From Suilimivivens sp964393865 (GTDB taxonomy: Bacteria > Bacillota > Clostridia > Lachnospirales > Lachnospiraceae): 64,000 nucleotides of DNA. The stretch is taken from contig CAYMUW010000010.1 in the NCBI GenBank assembly GCA_964393865.1, positions 1 to 64,000 of the forward strand, read 5' to 3'. Below are positions 16,760-24,949 of this stretch, one piece after another (position 1 is the stretch's first letter; the number at the start of each line of letters is the position of its first letter). Made by a program: the position numbers and the translations under genes. The notes under the pieces were generated by a model that saw nothing but the letters and a program-made list of their open reading frames with translations, was not told the origin of the DNA and made no database searches.

Positions 16760-18026
16760 TCTATTGATTATTGGTATGATCTGTTTCTATGCAGTGGCCC
16801 TTTTGATTACCGGAGTTTTTTTCAGCGGGCAGAGCGGAGAAAAGAGCAGAGAATATCTGGTGGAGGTAAACAGAATGATCAGCGGCATGGAGGAGCAGGG
16901 AGGCTTCTTCATGCCTGATTTGCGCACGGCGGAGCAGATAGAGGATGTTTCCTTTCTGGAATTTACGGAGGGAGAGGAGCTTACAAAGCCGGAGGCAGAG
17001 GAATTTTTTCGTAAGAGGAACGGCTGTGAGACACATATGGAACCCCTTATGGCAGGGGACCGGGTACTTGGCCTGGTGCGTTTTGATTACAGGAGCCGTA
17101 TTAATACGGGAACGCAGCTTTGGATTGCGGAGGGAATGCTGGTATTGTCGTGCGCCTTTACGCTGGCGGTGCTTTTTTATCTGAAGCATAAGCTGGTAAG
17201 GCCCTTTCTGACCCTGAGGGACATGCCTTATGAGCTGTCAAAGGGACGGTTGGGAACGGAGATAGAGGAAAACAAGGATCGCTTCTTTGGGAAATTTGTC
17301 TGGGGAATCGCCATGCTCCGGGATAATCTTAAGAGCTCACAGCTAAAAGCGCTGAAGCTGGAAAAGGAAAAGAAGCTGCTGCTCTTATCAATCTCTCATG
17401 ATATCAAGACGCCTTTAAACTCTATTAAGCTGTATGCAAAGGCGCTGCAGGAAGGATTATATAGCACGAAGGAAGAGCAGATGAATTCGGCAAAGCAGAT
17501 AGAAAAGCTCTCCGGGGAGATTGAAGAGTTTGTCAGGAATATTGTCAGAACCTCCAGTGAGGAGATTGTCCCCATTGAGGTGGAAAATTCGGAATTTTAT
17601 CTGAAGGATTTCGTAAAGATAGTGCGGGAGTATTATGAGCCGAAATGCAGGCTGGTACTGACCGAGCTTGTGATAGGAGACTTCGACAATAAGCTGCTTA
17701 AGGGAAGCTTGGACGGCGCCTTTGAGGTAGTGGAAAATATTATGGAGAACGCATTCAAGTATGGGGATGGCAGGCGGATTGAAATTACTTTTTATGAGGA
17801 GGAAGCCTGCCAGCTGATTAAGATAAGGAATACGGGAAGTCCGGTGAAAGCAGAGGAAATGCCTCATTTGTTTGACAGCTTTTACCGGGGAAGCAACGTG
17901 GGAAACAAGGAAGGAAACGGATTGGGCTTGTACATCTGCCGGGAGCTGATGTGGAAAATGGAGGGAGAAATTTTCGCAGAAAGGCAGGAGGACGGCATGA
18001 GTTTCCATTTGGTGTTTCAGTTATGA
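16746..18026 (+). CDS. Sensor histidine kinase
   Basis: This membrane kinase has 426 residues. A first transmembrane helix (about 4-25), an extracellular domain of about 100 residues and a second helix (about 130-150, GMLVLSCAFTLAVLFYL) are followed by a HAMP-like segment and the catalytic core. The H-box is LLLLSISHDIKTPLNSIKLY, the N-box ENAFKYGDG and the G-box GNGLGLYICREL. It pairs with the response regulator it overlaps. The extracellular part is larger than in BceS-type sensors, so direct ligand sensing is possible. Confidence 0.95.
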   Translation: MKKINLLIIGMICFYAVALLITGVFFSGQSGEKSREYLVEVNRMISGMEEQGGFFMPDLRTAEQIEDVSFLEFTEGEELTKPEAEEFFRKRNGCETHMEPLMAGDRVLGLVRFDYRSRINTGTQLWIAEGMLVLSCAFTLAVLFYLKHKLVRPFLTLRDMPYELSKGRLGTEIEENKDRFFGKFVWGIAMLRDNLKSSQLKALKLEKEKKLLLLSISHDIKTPLNSIKLYAKALQEGLYSTKEEQMNSAKQIEKLSGEIEEFVRNIVRTSSEEIVPIEVENSEFYLKDFVKIVREYYEPKCRLVLTELVIGDFDNKLLKGSLDGAFEVVENIMENAFKYGDGRRIEITFYEEEACQLIKIRNTGSPVKAEEMPHLFDSFYRGSNVGNKEGNGLGLYICRELMWKMEGEIFAERQEDGMSFHLVFQL

Positions 18027-18044
18027 AAGTGAAGGAGGTTTCGT

Positions 18045-18764
18045 ATGGAAAACAAACAAATGAAACGAAAGAAAATGATTGCGGCATTATTGTGCGGTAT
18101 GTTAGGCTGCCTGTGCTTTGGAGGCGGTGACTGGCTGATGATGTATGGAGATACTGCGTATTCGGGAAATATATATTGGCTGACCGAGGGCGTTGCCCAA
18201 ATCGTTCCGTGGAGGAATTCCGTTGCCATGCTGATAGCTTTTCCGGGCATTATTTTCTACGGAATTGCCTTATTTGCCATAGAAGCATTTTTGAAAAAGG
18301 AAAAGCAGAAGAAGGTATATCATTATCTCACTGCATTTGGGCTGACACCGTGGCTGTGTTTGCATTTATTTTATATTATGATTTTGTATGTCTTTGCATG
18401 GCTGAACGGAAACGGATATGAAGCGGCGGCGCTTCCGGCGGCGGAGGCATTGTTTGCGCAGCTTTCCTGGATTGTGCCGCTCAGTGAGGTAATCATGCTG
18501 CCGCCTTTTCTTTACTGGTTCTATTTGGTGGTGTCAGGCGGCAGCGTGTTTGCAAGGCCTATGGCTGTTTCTAATCCGCTGATATTTTATGGGGTATTGT
18601 ATGCGGTAAAAAGCTGTATGCCGGAGGGACCGTTCAGGATAGGATTTACCAACGGGCTGATGAGTGAGAGCATGATTATATGGTTTGGAGTTCTGTTGAT
18701 ATGGACCATTTGCCATGTGCCGAATGCTATTTCTGTGGAAGCCCGAAAAGAGGACGTAAGATGA
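18045..18764 (+). CDS. Polytopic membrane protein (possibly DUF6796 family)
   Basis: The 239-residue protein has about six to seven hydrophobic helices and an N-terminal MKRKKMIAALLCGMLGCLCF followed by GGGDWLMMYGD. The GGDWLMxYGD pattern recalls a Lachnospiraceae membrane family that I believe is DUF6796; I could not check this. It starts 18 bases after the kinase with GAAGGAGG upstream and overlaps the following AraC gene by four bases (ATGA), so the two are translationally coupled. Function unknown. Confidence 0.75.
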   Translation: MENKQMKRKKMIAALLCGMLGCLCFGGGDWLMMYGDTAYSGNIYWLTEGVAQIVPWRNSVAMLIAFPGIIFYGIALFAIEAFLKKEKQKKVYHYLTAFGLTPWLCLHLFYIMILYVFAWLNGNGYEAAALPAAEALFAQLSWIVPLSEVIMLPPFLYWFYLVVSGGSVFARPMAVSNPLIFYGVLYAVKSCMPEGPFRIGFTNGLMSESMIIWFGVLLIWTICHVPNAISVEARKEDVR

Positions 18765-19486
18765 CGGAATTTTGTTATTTACAGGATCATTTGTTGCTCT
18801 ATGCAGACTATAAAACGCCGGAAATGCACAGCCATCTGGCGTCTCATCTGTTAATTGCAAAGGAGGGGAAGCTTCACTGCATGATTGGAGAGGAGCAGGT
18901 ATTTGGCGGCGCTGTGTTTATCGCCTCCGATGTTTCCCACACGATCTATCCGGAAGCGGGAAGGATGCTGGTGTTTTTGTTTGATCATGCGGCCTCCTAT
19001 ACCAAGGCGATGGAACAGGTCTGGCTGCAGGGCAGAGCGTATGCAGTGGCGGAGGAAAAATTTGTGGAAAAGCTTCGGACGCTGTGGGAGGCGGAGAAGA
19101 ATTTTGAAAAGCTGGATGGGGCAATTTTAGAGGCCTGCGGGTTAAGGCGGAAAGCAGGGAAGCCTATGGATGACCGGGTGGCGGAGGTGTTGGATATCCT
19201 TCGAAATAAGGAAACGATTACAGGTGATACGATGAAGGATTTGTGCAAAGCGGTATGTCTTTCTCAGAGCCGGTTGTCGCATTTGTTTAAGGCAGATGTG
19301 GGAATTTCCCTGAACAGATACCTTGTGCTGGAGAAAATGCGTAAGGGATTTGAACATTTTTGGCAAAGCGGCAATATTACGGAGGCTGCGCTTCGGGCAG
19401 GCTTTGATTCGCCCTCTCACCTGGCGGGAGCATGCAAGAGGATGTTCGGGCTTTCCTTTTCGGAATTTATCAAAAGCACAAAATAG
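18761..19486 (+). CDS. AraC-family transcriptional regulator
   Basis: This 241-residue regulator has an N-terminal cupin-like sensor (MHSHLASHLLIAKEGKLHCM and the VFIASDVSHTIYP turn) and a C-terminal double helix-turn-helix (MKDLCKAVCLSQSRLSHLFK and ITEAALRAGFDSPSHLAGAC). The ATG at 18761 overlaps the stop of the membrane protein upstream; a longer in-frame ORF from 18680 lies inside that gene and is not preferred. The coupling suggests the membrane protein and this regulator work together. Confidence 0.9.
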   Translation: MTEFCYLQDHLLLYADYKTPEMHSHLASHLLIAKEGKLHCMIGEEQVFGGAVFIASDVSHTIYPEAGRMLVFLFDHAASYTKAMEQVWLQGRAYAVAEEKFVEKLRTLWEAEKNFEKLDGAILEACGLRRKAGKPMDDRVAEVLDILRNKETITGDTMKDLCKAVCLSQSRLSHLFKADVGISLNRYLVLEKMRKGFEHFWQSGNITEAALRAGFDSPSHLAGACKRMFGLSFSEFIKSTK

Positions 19487-19582
19487 CATCTATTTGAAAG
19501 CTTTTTGGAAAAAATGGCGGTAAACTTGATTTTGTTCACACGGGAAGAACAGATAAGCGTGAGCGGAAGGAGAGAAGCGGCC

Positions 19583-20776
19583 ATGAAAGCATACGATATA
19601 CATACGCCGATACAATTTAAAAAGGGCGTGCATCAACTGAATGAGGAAGCAAATTTTAATTTTCAATTAAACCGTGTAATTAACTGGGACGGAGGACGCC
19701 TTGAGGATGTGGCGCCTGTTTCGGCTAAAATCAAAACAAGCGCAGACTGGAAGAATGTGTTAATTTCGCTTGGCGATAAGGCAATGGAGGAGGAACGGAC
19801 AGAAAATGCCATTGCCTATTATCGCATGAGCGAATTTTTTATGTATGACGGTGACCCCGACAAAAAGAAATACTATCAGTTGGCGACGGAGCTGTTTTAT
19901 GATTATTACAGGGATTACTTTGAACCCGAAGGCAGCGGTGTAAACCCGGTGGTGGAGCGCTTTCAGGTTCCCTATGAGGATGTGAAGCTTCCGGTGATGC
20001 ATGTGGTGCCCAAGGGAGAAAAGAAAGGAACGCTGCTGCTCCACGGAGGCAACGATTCTTATTTTGAAGAATTTTTCTTCCCGATTTTGTATCTGAAAGA
20101 TAAGGGATATGAGGTATATCTTTTTGAAGGGCCGGGGCAGGGCGGCGTGGTCAGGATTCAAAACAAGCATTTTACCCATCAATGGGAAAAGCCCGTGAAG
20201 GCTGTGCTGGACTACTTTAAGCTGGAGGATGTGACCATCATCGGCGTATCCCTGGGAGGCTATCTGGCGCCCAGAGCAGCAGCCTTTGATACAAGGATAA
20301 CCAGGGTGGTGGCATGGTCCGTTTTCCCCTGCTTTCTGGATGTGATTATCGGTGATGAGCCGCCTGCAGTGCAGAAGCTGTTTTATTTCCTGATGAAGAT
20401 TCGGGCAAAGGGGTTGATAAACTGGATCTTTAATTCGGAGGCAAAGAAGCTGCCGGTGATCGACTGGGGTTTGAAGCATGGTATGTATGCTTATGAGGCA
20501 GATTCGGCTTACGGATATGCCAGGAAACTTAAGCTGTATGACATGGAGCCTATAGCGGACAGGATTACGCAGGATATTCTGATTATGGGAGCCAATCAGG
20601 ATCACTTTATCAATTATCATTCCATAGGAAAAGAAATCGACATGCTTACCAATGTGAGGAGTCTGACCTTTCGTTTGTTTACGGATAAGGAGCAGGCACA
20701 GGATCACTGTAACTGCGGAAATACAAAGCTTGCATTGGATACGATTATGCATTGGGTAGAGGGGATTAATTCATAA
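19583..20776 (+). CDS. Alpha/beta hydrolase of the FrsA/DUF1100-like type
   Basis: This 397-residue protein has an N-terminal helical domain (about 1-130) and a C-terminal alpha/beta hydrolase core. The oxyanion region LLLHGGNDSYFEEFF, the nucleophile elbow IIGVSLGGYLAPRAA (Ser), an acid in LIMGANQDHFINYH and a late histidine in AQDHCNCGN complete a triad. The helical extension matches the FrsA/dihydropseudooxynicotine hydrolase-like group. Substrate unknown. It is on its own transcript or at the end of the AraC operon, and a strong terminator follows. Confidence 0.85.
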   Translation: MKAYDIHTPIQFKKGVHQLNEEANFNFQLNRVINWDGGRLEDVAPVSAKIKTSADWKNVLISLGDKAMEEERTENAIAYYRMSEFFMYDGDPDKKKYYQLATELFYDYYRDYFEPEGSGVNPVVERFQVPYEDVKLPVMHVVPKGEKKGTLLLHGGNDSYFEEFFFPILYLKDKGYEVYLFEGPGQGGVVRIQNKHFTHQWEKPVKAVLDYFKLEDVTIIGVSLGGYLAPRAAAFDTRITRVVAWSVFPCFLDVIIGDEPPAVQKLFYFLMKIRAKGLINWIFNSEAKKLPVIDWGLKHGMYAYEADSAYGYARKLKLYDMEPIADRITQDILIMGANQDHFINYHSIGKEIDMLTNVRSLTFRLFTDKEQAQDHCNCGNTKLALDTIMHWVEGINS

Positions 20777-20809
20777 ATAAGGTTTCTTACTAATAATAAT
20801 TCTTATTAA

Positions 20810-20850
20810 GCGCCAGGTGATAAAATCTATCATCTGGCGCGTTGCTTTTT
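20810..20850 (+). terminator. Terminator after the hydrolase gene
   Basis: A 13-bp stem, GCGCCAGGTGATA with TATCATCTGGCGC (one G-U), loop AAATC, then GTTGCTTTTTT. The T run also supplies part of the next promoter. Confidence 0.9.
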
Positions 20851-20896
20851 GACGGCGTAATTGGTATGATGTCTGATAGTTAGTTTCGACTAACTA
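20842..20896 (+). promoter_or_regulatory. eno promoter with operator site B
   Basis: TTGCTT at 20842-20847 and TATGAT at 20865-20870 have a 17-base spacer. The best of the four operator copies, TAGTTAG-TTTCGA-CTAACTA at 20877-20896, covers the expected transcription start. A 108-base leader follows before eno; I saw no riboswitch in it. Confidence 0.75.
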
Positions 20897-21004
20897 CTGA
20901 ATAAATCATGTGGACTCCAAAGAATGCAGCTGCTGAATGCATTTGGCCGGCAGCACGGCTTCCGGCCGGGGGATCCGCAAATAAAGGAAAAGGAGAGCTT
21001 AAAG

Positions 21005-22297
21005 ATGAATTACTTAGAGATTGAAAAGGTAATTGGCAGAGAAATTTTGGACTCCAGAGGAAATCCTACGGTAGAAGCCGAAGTAACCCTGGCAGACGGC
21101 ACTGTGGGAAGAGGAACCGCTCCCAGCGGCGCTTCCACAGGTGAGTTTGAGGCACTGGAGCTTAGAGACGGAGATAAAGAAAGGTACTTGGGAAAGGGCG
21201 TTACCAAGGCAGTTGAAAATATCAATACAGTTATCAATGATACCATAACCGGAATGGATGCATCCGACATTTATGCCGTTGATAAGGCCATGATCGATGC
21301 CGACGGAACCAAAGATAAGTCAAAGCTGGGCGCAAACGCAATTCTGGCAGTGTCCATAGCAGTAGCCAGGGCGGCTGCTGTTTCGCTGGATATACCGTTT
21401 TACAGATTCTTGGGAGGAATCTCAGGAAACAAGCTTCCTGTACCGATGATGAATATTTTAAACGGAGGCGCACATGCAGCCAATACAGTGGATGTGCAGG
21501 AGTTTATGATTATGCCGGTAGGCGCACCCAGCTTTAAGGAAGGACTTCGCTGGTGCGCAGAGGTATTCCATGCACTGGCAGCTCTGTTAAAGTCCAGAGG
21601 ACTGGCTACCTCGGTAGGGGATGAGGGCGGTTTTGCTCCCGATCTTGCCAGTGACGAGGAAGCCATTGAGTACATATTGGAGGCTGTAAAGAAGGCAGGC
21701 TATGAGCCCGGAAAGGATTTCAGAATTGCCATGGATGCGGCATCCAGCGAGTGGAAGGGTGAAAAGAAGGGAGAATATGTTCTCCCCAAGGCAGGTACCA
21801 CCTTTACCTCTGCAGAGCTGATTGATCATTGGAAAAAGCTGGTTGAAAAGTATCCCATTATTTCCATAGAGGATGCATTGGATGAAGAGGATTGGGAAGG
21901 CTGGCAGCAGCTGACCAGGGAACTTGGCGGCAAGGTTCAGCTGGTTGGAGACGATTTGTTTGTAACCAACACGGAAAGGCTGAAAAAGGGAATAGAGCTG
22001 GGATGCGGCAACTCAATTTTAATTAAATTAAATCAGATCGGTTCGGTATCAGAAACACTCGAAGCGATTAAGATGGCTCATGCTGCAGGTTATACCGCAA
22101 TTGCATCTCACCGCTCGGGAGAAACAGAGGACACAACCATTGCGGATTTGGCGGTAGCATTAAATACCTGTCAGATTAAAACAGGCGCACCCAGCAGATC
22201 CGAGAGAGTTGCAAAGTATAATCAACTGCTTCGCATTGAGGAGGAGCTGGGAAATGGCAGCGTATATCCGGGCATGAATGCCTTTCATGTAAAGTAA
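21005..22297 (+). CDS. eno: Enolase
   Basis: Enolase converts 2-phosphoglycerate to phosphoenolpyruvate in glycolysis. The 430-residue protein is complete: ILDSRGNPTVEAEV, the flexible loop GASTGEFEALELRDGD, GDEGGFAP, metal ligands in AMDAASSEW, SIEDALDEEDWEGW and VGDDLFVTN, the LIKLNQIGSVSE lysine and SHRSGETEDTTIADL. An AAGGAG site precedes the ATG at 21005. It looks like a normal housekeeping enolase, yet its promoter carries the putative iron-linked operator and it shares a transcript with a DUF3793 protein and a flavodoxin (no terminator between). Confidence 0.97.
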   Translation: MNYLEIEKVIGREILDSRGNPTVEAEVTLADGTVGRGTAPSGASTGEFEALELRDGDKERYLGKGVTKAVENINTVINDTITGMDASDIYAVDKAMIDADGTKDKSKLGANAILAVSIAVARAAAVSLDIPFYRFLGGISGNKLPVPMMNILNGGAHAANTVDVQEFMIMPVGAPSFKEGLRWCAEVFHALAALLKSRGLATSVGDEGGFAPDLASDEEAIEYILEAVKKAGYEPGKDFRIAMDAASSEWKGEKKGEYVLPKAGTTFTSAELIDHWKKLVEKYPIISIEDALDEEDWEGWQQLTRELGGKVQLVGDDLFVTNTERLKKGIELGCGNSILIKLNQIGSVSETLEAIKMAHAAGYTAIASHRSGETEDTTIADLAVALNTCQIKTGAPSRSERVAKYNQLLRIEEELGNGSVYPGMNAFHVK

Positions 22298-22315
22298 GGC
22301 GTTATTGGTGACAAT

Positions 22316-22903
22316 ATGCCGATACAGGAAATGATGGAATTAAAAAGCTGTGGCAGTGAAGAAAGAAATATGGCAATTTCCATAGCCGTTCATTGCGCTC
22401 CTGTGATTAAAGGGAGCAAGATAGCGAACATTGTGATGATTTCAAGGTCAGAAGCTGAAAAAACAGAATTTCTGTTGAGGGGCACCCACATTTCTTATTT
22501 TTTTCTGGGTGCAGGCAGGGATACGGTGATCTTATATCTATATCGAAAGGAAGCGCTCAGGGAATATTTAAGCCGCCGGGAGATCAGGGATTTCCTGAAG
22601 GATTGCGGTTATGCAGGCGGGTGTCTGAGAAACATGCTGGAACAATTATCCCGCAGGGTATCCATGCATGAAGACGGCAAAAACAGCTTTCCTCATGAAA
22701 TCGGTGCTTTTTTAGGATATCCGATACAGGACATTAAGGGCTTTATTGAAAATCAGGGAAAGAACTTTCTGTATCTGGGGTATTGGAAGGTCTACCACAA
22801 TGTGAAGGAGACGGAAAGGCTTTTTCGAAGATATGATGCGGAAAGGGAGCAGGCTGTAGAGGAAATTGTGGGAGGAAAGACCATACGTGAAATTGCAGTG
22901 TGA
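22316..22903 (+). CDS. DUF3793 family protein
   Basis: This 195-residue protein has the DUF3793 hallmark HEIGAFLGYPIQDIKGFIEN plus the CAPVIKGSKIANIVMI start and a YWKVYHN segment. The family is common in Clostridia beside flavodoxins and iron-transport genes and its biochemical role is not known to me. Here it lies 18 bases after eno and 80 bases before a flavodoxin. Its ribosome site is weak (GGTGA), so coupling to eno translation is likely. Confidence 0.88.
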   Translation: MPIQEMMELKSCGSEERNMAISIAVHCAPVIKGSKIANIVMISRSEAEKTEFLLRGTHISYFFLGAGRDTVILYLYRKEALREYLSRREIRDFLKDCGYAGGCLRNMLEQLSRRVSMHEDGKNSFPHEIGAFLGYPIQDIKGFIENQGKNFLYLGYWKVYHNVKETERLFRRYDAEREQAVEEIVGGKTIREIAV

Positions 22904-22983
22904 AAGCTGTGATTTTGCGAAGTGTCACTGAAAAATGAGATAAAAACACGAAAACATAAAGTTGAAAAGAAAAGAGGTATGAT

Positions 22984-23418
22984 ATGAGCAAGGTAAATAT
23001 TGTTTTTTGGAGCGGAACAGGAAATACGGCAGCTATGGCTGAGTTTATTGCACAGGGCGTCAGCGCTGCGGGAGGAGAGGCAGCATTGGTGCCTGTAGGT
23101 GAAGCAGATATTGACGAGCTGGTAAAGGAAAAGGCCTTTGCTCTTGGCTGTCCCTCTATGGGCGCAGAACAGCTGGAGGAAACGGAAATGGAGCCCTTTA
23201 TGACTGAGCTTGAGACCAGAATCAGCGGCAAGCAGATTGCTTTGTTCGGCTCCTACGGCTGGGGAAATCAGGAGTGGATGCGCGACTGGGAGGCGCGTGT
23301 AAACGCAGCAGGCGCAACGGTAGTTAACGGAGAAGGAATTACAGTCAACGGTGCGCCGGGCAGTGATACACAGGATCAGTGTGTGGATGCCGGACGGGCT
23401 TTGGCAGGACTGGTATAA
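22984..23418 (+). CDS. Flavodoxin
   Basis: This small 144-residue FMN protein is an electron carrier that commonly replaces ferredoxin under iron limitation. The phosphate loop SGTGNTAAMAE, the GCPSMGAEQLEE loop and GSYGWGNQEWMRDW are the three FMN-binding loops of short-chain flavodoxins. It ends the eno-DUF3793-flavodoxin transcript and is followed by a terminator. Its presence downstream of operator site B supports an iron-responsive role for that site. Confidence 0.95.
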   Translation: MSKVNIVFWSGTGNTAAMAEFIAQGVSAAGGEAALVPVGEADIDELVKEKAFALGCPSMGAEQLEETEMEPFMTELETRISGKQIALFGSYGWGNQEWMRDWEARVNAAGATVVNGEGITVNGAPGSDTQDQCVDAGRALAGLV

Positions 23419-23465
23419 TCATAATCATTTTGTAAGCTGCCGGCCGATAAACAGGAATTAGAAGG

Positions 23466-23503
23466 AACCGCTCTCTTGTCAGACAGTCAGAGAGCGGTTT
23501 TTA
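23466..23503 (+). terminator. Terminator after flavodoxin
   Basis: A 10-bp stem, AACCGCTCTC with GAGAGCGGTT, a 14-base loop and a T run. Confidence 0.9.
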
Positions 23504-23651
23504 GTTGACACTCAAATCTGGATAGAAAAGCGGTGGAAGGGAAAGGCCGGATAAGGTGACAGCATTTATGGCGCAGAGGCCTGATAAGGAAAGCAAGTGG
23601 CAGACAGAGCAAAAATAACGAAACGGAGTAGAAATGAAATCCGGCGTATGA

Positions 23652-23681
23652 TATTATGACCATTGGTTAGTTGCGACTAAC
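23652..23681 (+). promoter_or_regulatory. Promoter region with operator site C upstream of AraC-feoAB
   Basis: A -10-like TATTAT lies at 23652-23657 with a poor -35. The palindrome GTTAG-TTGCGA-CTAAC at 23666-23681 follows at the expected start of transcription, and the first start codon is at 23697. It could control the broken AraC gene and, by read-through, feoAB. Confidence 0.65.
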
Positions 23682-23696
23682 AAAAGGAAGAAGCAT

Positions 23697-24667
23697 ATGA
23701 GTTTAAAAGAGATAGAACAGCCTGAATGGGTCGATCGCTATTGTGTCGGTAAAGAGGTATTGTCCGACTGTATTGATCGGTGGAAATACACATATCAAAG
23801 TGAATATGGATACATTTATATCTGCAGTCCTTTTCCCGGTATTCACTTGTGGGCAAATGATGTTTACATGCACATGATTCCGACGGAAATAACGGAGGAA
23901 TATCATTTTGTTAAGCTGAATTACTGCATGGACGGCAGATGCGAGGTGCAGCTTGCTGATGACCGGTATATTTATCTGGAAAAAGGTGTGCTGAGTATTG
24001 ACAGAAATGCGCCGAAGGAAAATTTTGTATTTCCTGGTGCAAGGTATCGGGGAATTGAGTTGATTTTGGACATGGAGAAATTAAAGAGCCGGAAGCTCCA
24101 AATATTGTATGATTTGGGCATTGATGTTCAAAATCTGGAAAAGAAATTGGAAAAATATCAGGGGAGTTAATTGCCACCGTTTCCAGACAGTGAAGGGAGC
24201 TTGTGGAAGAAATTTGGGATCAATTGGTAACACATCAGGGGAAAATAGAGGACTTTCGTTTTTCTGTACTGCAAATGATGTATCTGCTTGGGAAAGGCAG
24301 CACTATCCCTATAGAAAAAAGAGGATATCTGACAAAGGGACAAAGGATGATAGCAGCCGGAGTAGAAGAAAAAATATGCGCAGACTTAAAGCACCGCTAC
24401 ACGGTGGAAGAGTTGGCAGAAAGATACAGGATCAGTCCTTCCTCCTTAAAGAAATATTTTGAGCAGATGTACGGAATGCCTATTTCGGAATATTTAAGAA
24501 GAAAAAGAATGGAGCTTGCAAAGGAGCTTTTAGCCGGTTCGGATTTAAGCATTTCCGATATCGCGGCAGAAGCGGGCTATGGCAATCAGGGGAAGTTTGG
24601 CAGCGCATTTAAAAGGTACACTCAGAAGACCCCTTTAGAATACAGAAGATTGCAGAATATTCAGTAA
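23697..24667 (+). pseudogene. AraC-family regulator broken by a frameshift and a stop codon
   Basis: Two open frames together match one AraC regulator. The first (23697-24170, 157 codons) is the sensor domain with VKLNYCMDGRCEVQL and IDRNAPKENFVFPG. The second (24203-24667, from a GTG) is the linker plus the double helix-turn-helix (YTVEELAERYRISPSSLKKY; ISDIAAEAGYGNQGKFGSAF). Restoring one G in the GGGG run at 24163-24166 continues the reading into ELIATVSRQ, which then meets an in-frame TGA at 24191-24193 before RELVEEIW. Two lesions argue for a real pseudogene. The GTG piece has AAGGGAG nearby, so the DNA-binding half might still be made. Confidence 0.8.
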
Positions 24668-24721
24668 ATATACAAGTATCGTAATTACCCATTGTATATG
24701 AGGGAGGAAAGGAGAAAAAGG

Positions 24722-24949
24722 ATGAGTAAGTTGTCAGAAATGCAGGCCGGCTCCAGGGGGAGTTTACAGGCGATTTCAGGTGACAGGCGTTTTATCAGTA
24801 GAGTGACCGCTATGGGTCTTACCATTGGGTGTCCGATTGAAGTGCTGAAAAACGAAAAGAAGCAGCCGATCCTGATTTACAGCAGGGATACGGTGATTGC
24901 ACTGAGCAGAAAAGAGTGTGAAAAAATACATGTAGGAGGAGCAAAATGA
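24722..24949 (+). CDS. feoA: Ferrous iron transport protein A
   Basis: FeoA is a 75-residue cytoplasmic SH3-like protein that assists the FeoB channel. LSEMQAGSRGSLQAISGD, the MGLTIGCPIEVLKNE turn and VIALSRKECEKIHV fit the family. The ATG at 24722 is preceded by GGAGAAAAAGG. Its last four bases overlap feoB (ATGA), the standard feoAB arrangement. It follows the broken AraC gene and operator site C. Confidence 0.93.
   Translation: MSKLSEMQAGSRGSLQAISGDRRFISRVTAMGLTIGCPIEVLKNEKKQPILIYSRDTVIALSRKECEKIHVGGAK

Noticed and set aside
20897..21004. Riboswitch or small gene in the eno leader
   Set aside because: Only a short GC-rich inverted segment (GCCGG..CCGGC) is visible; no known aptamer pattern and no T run.
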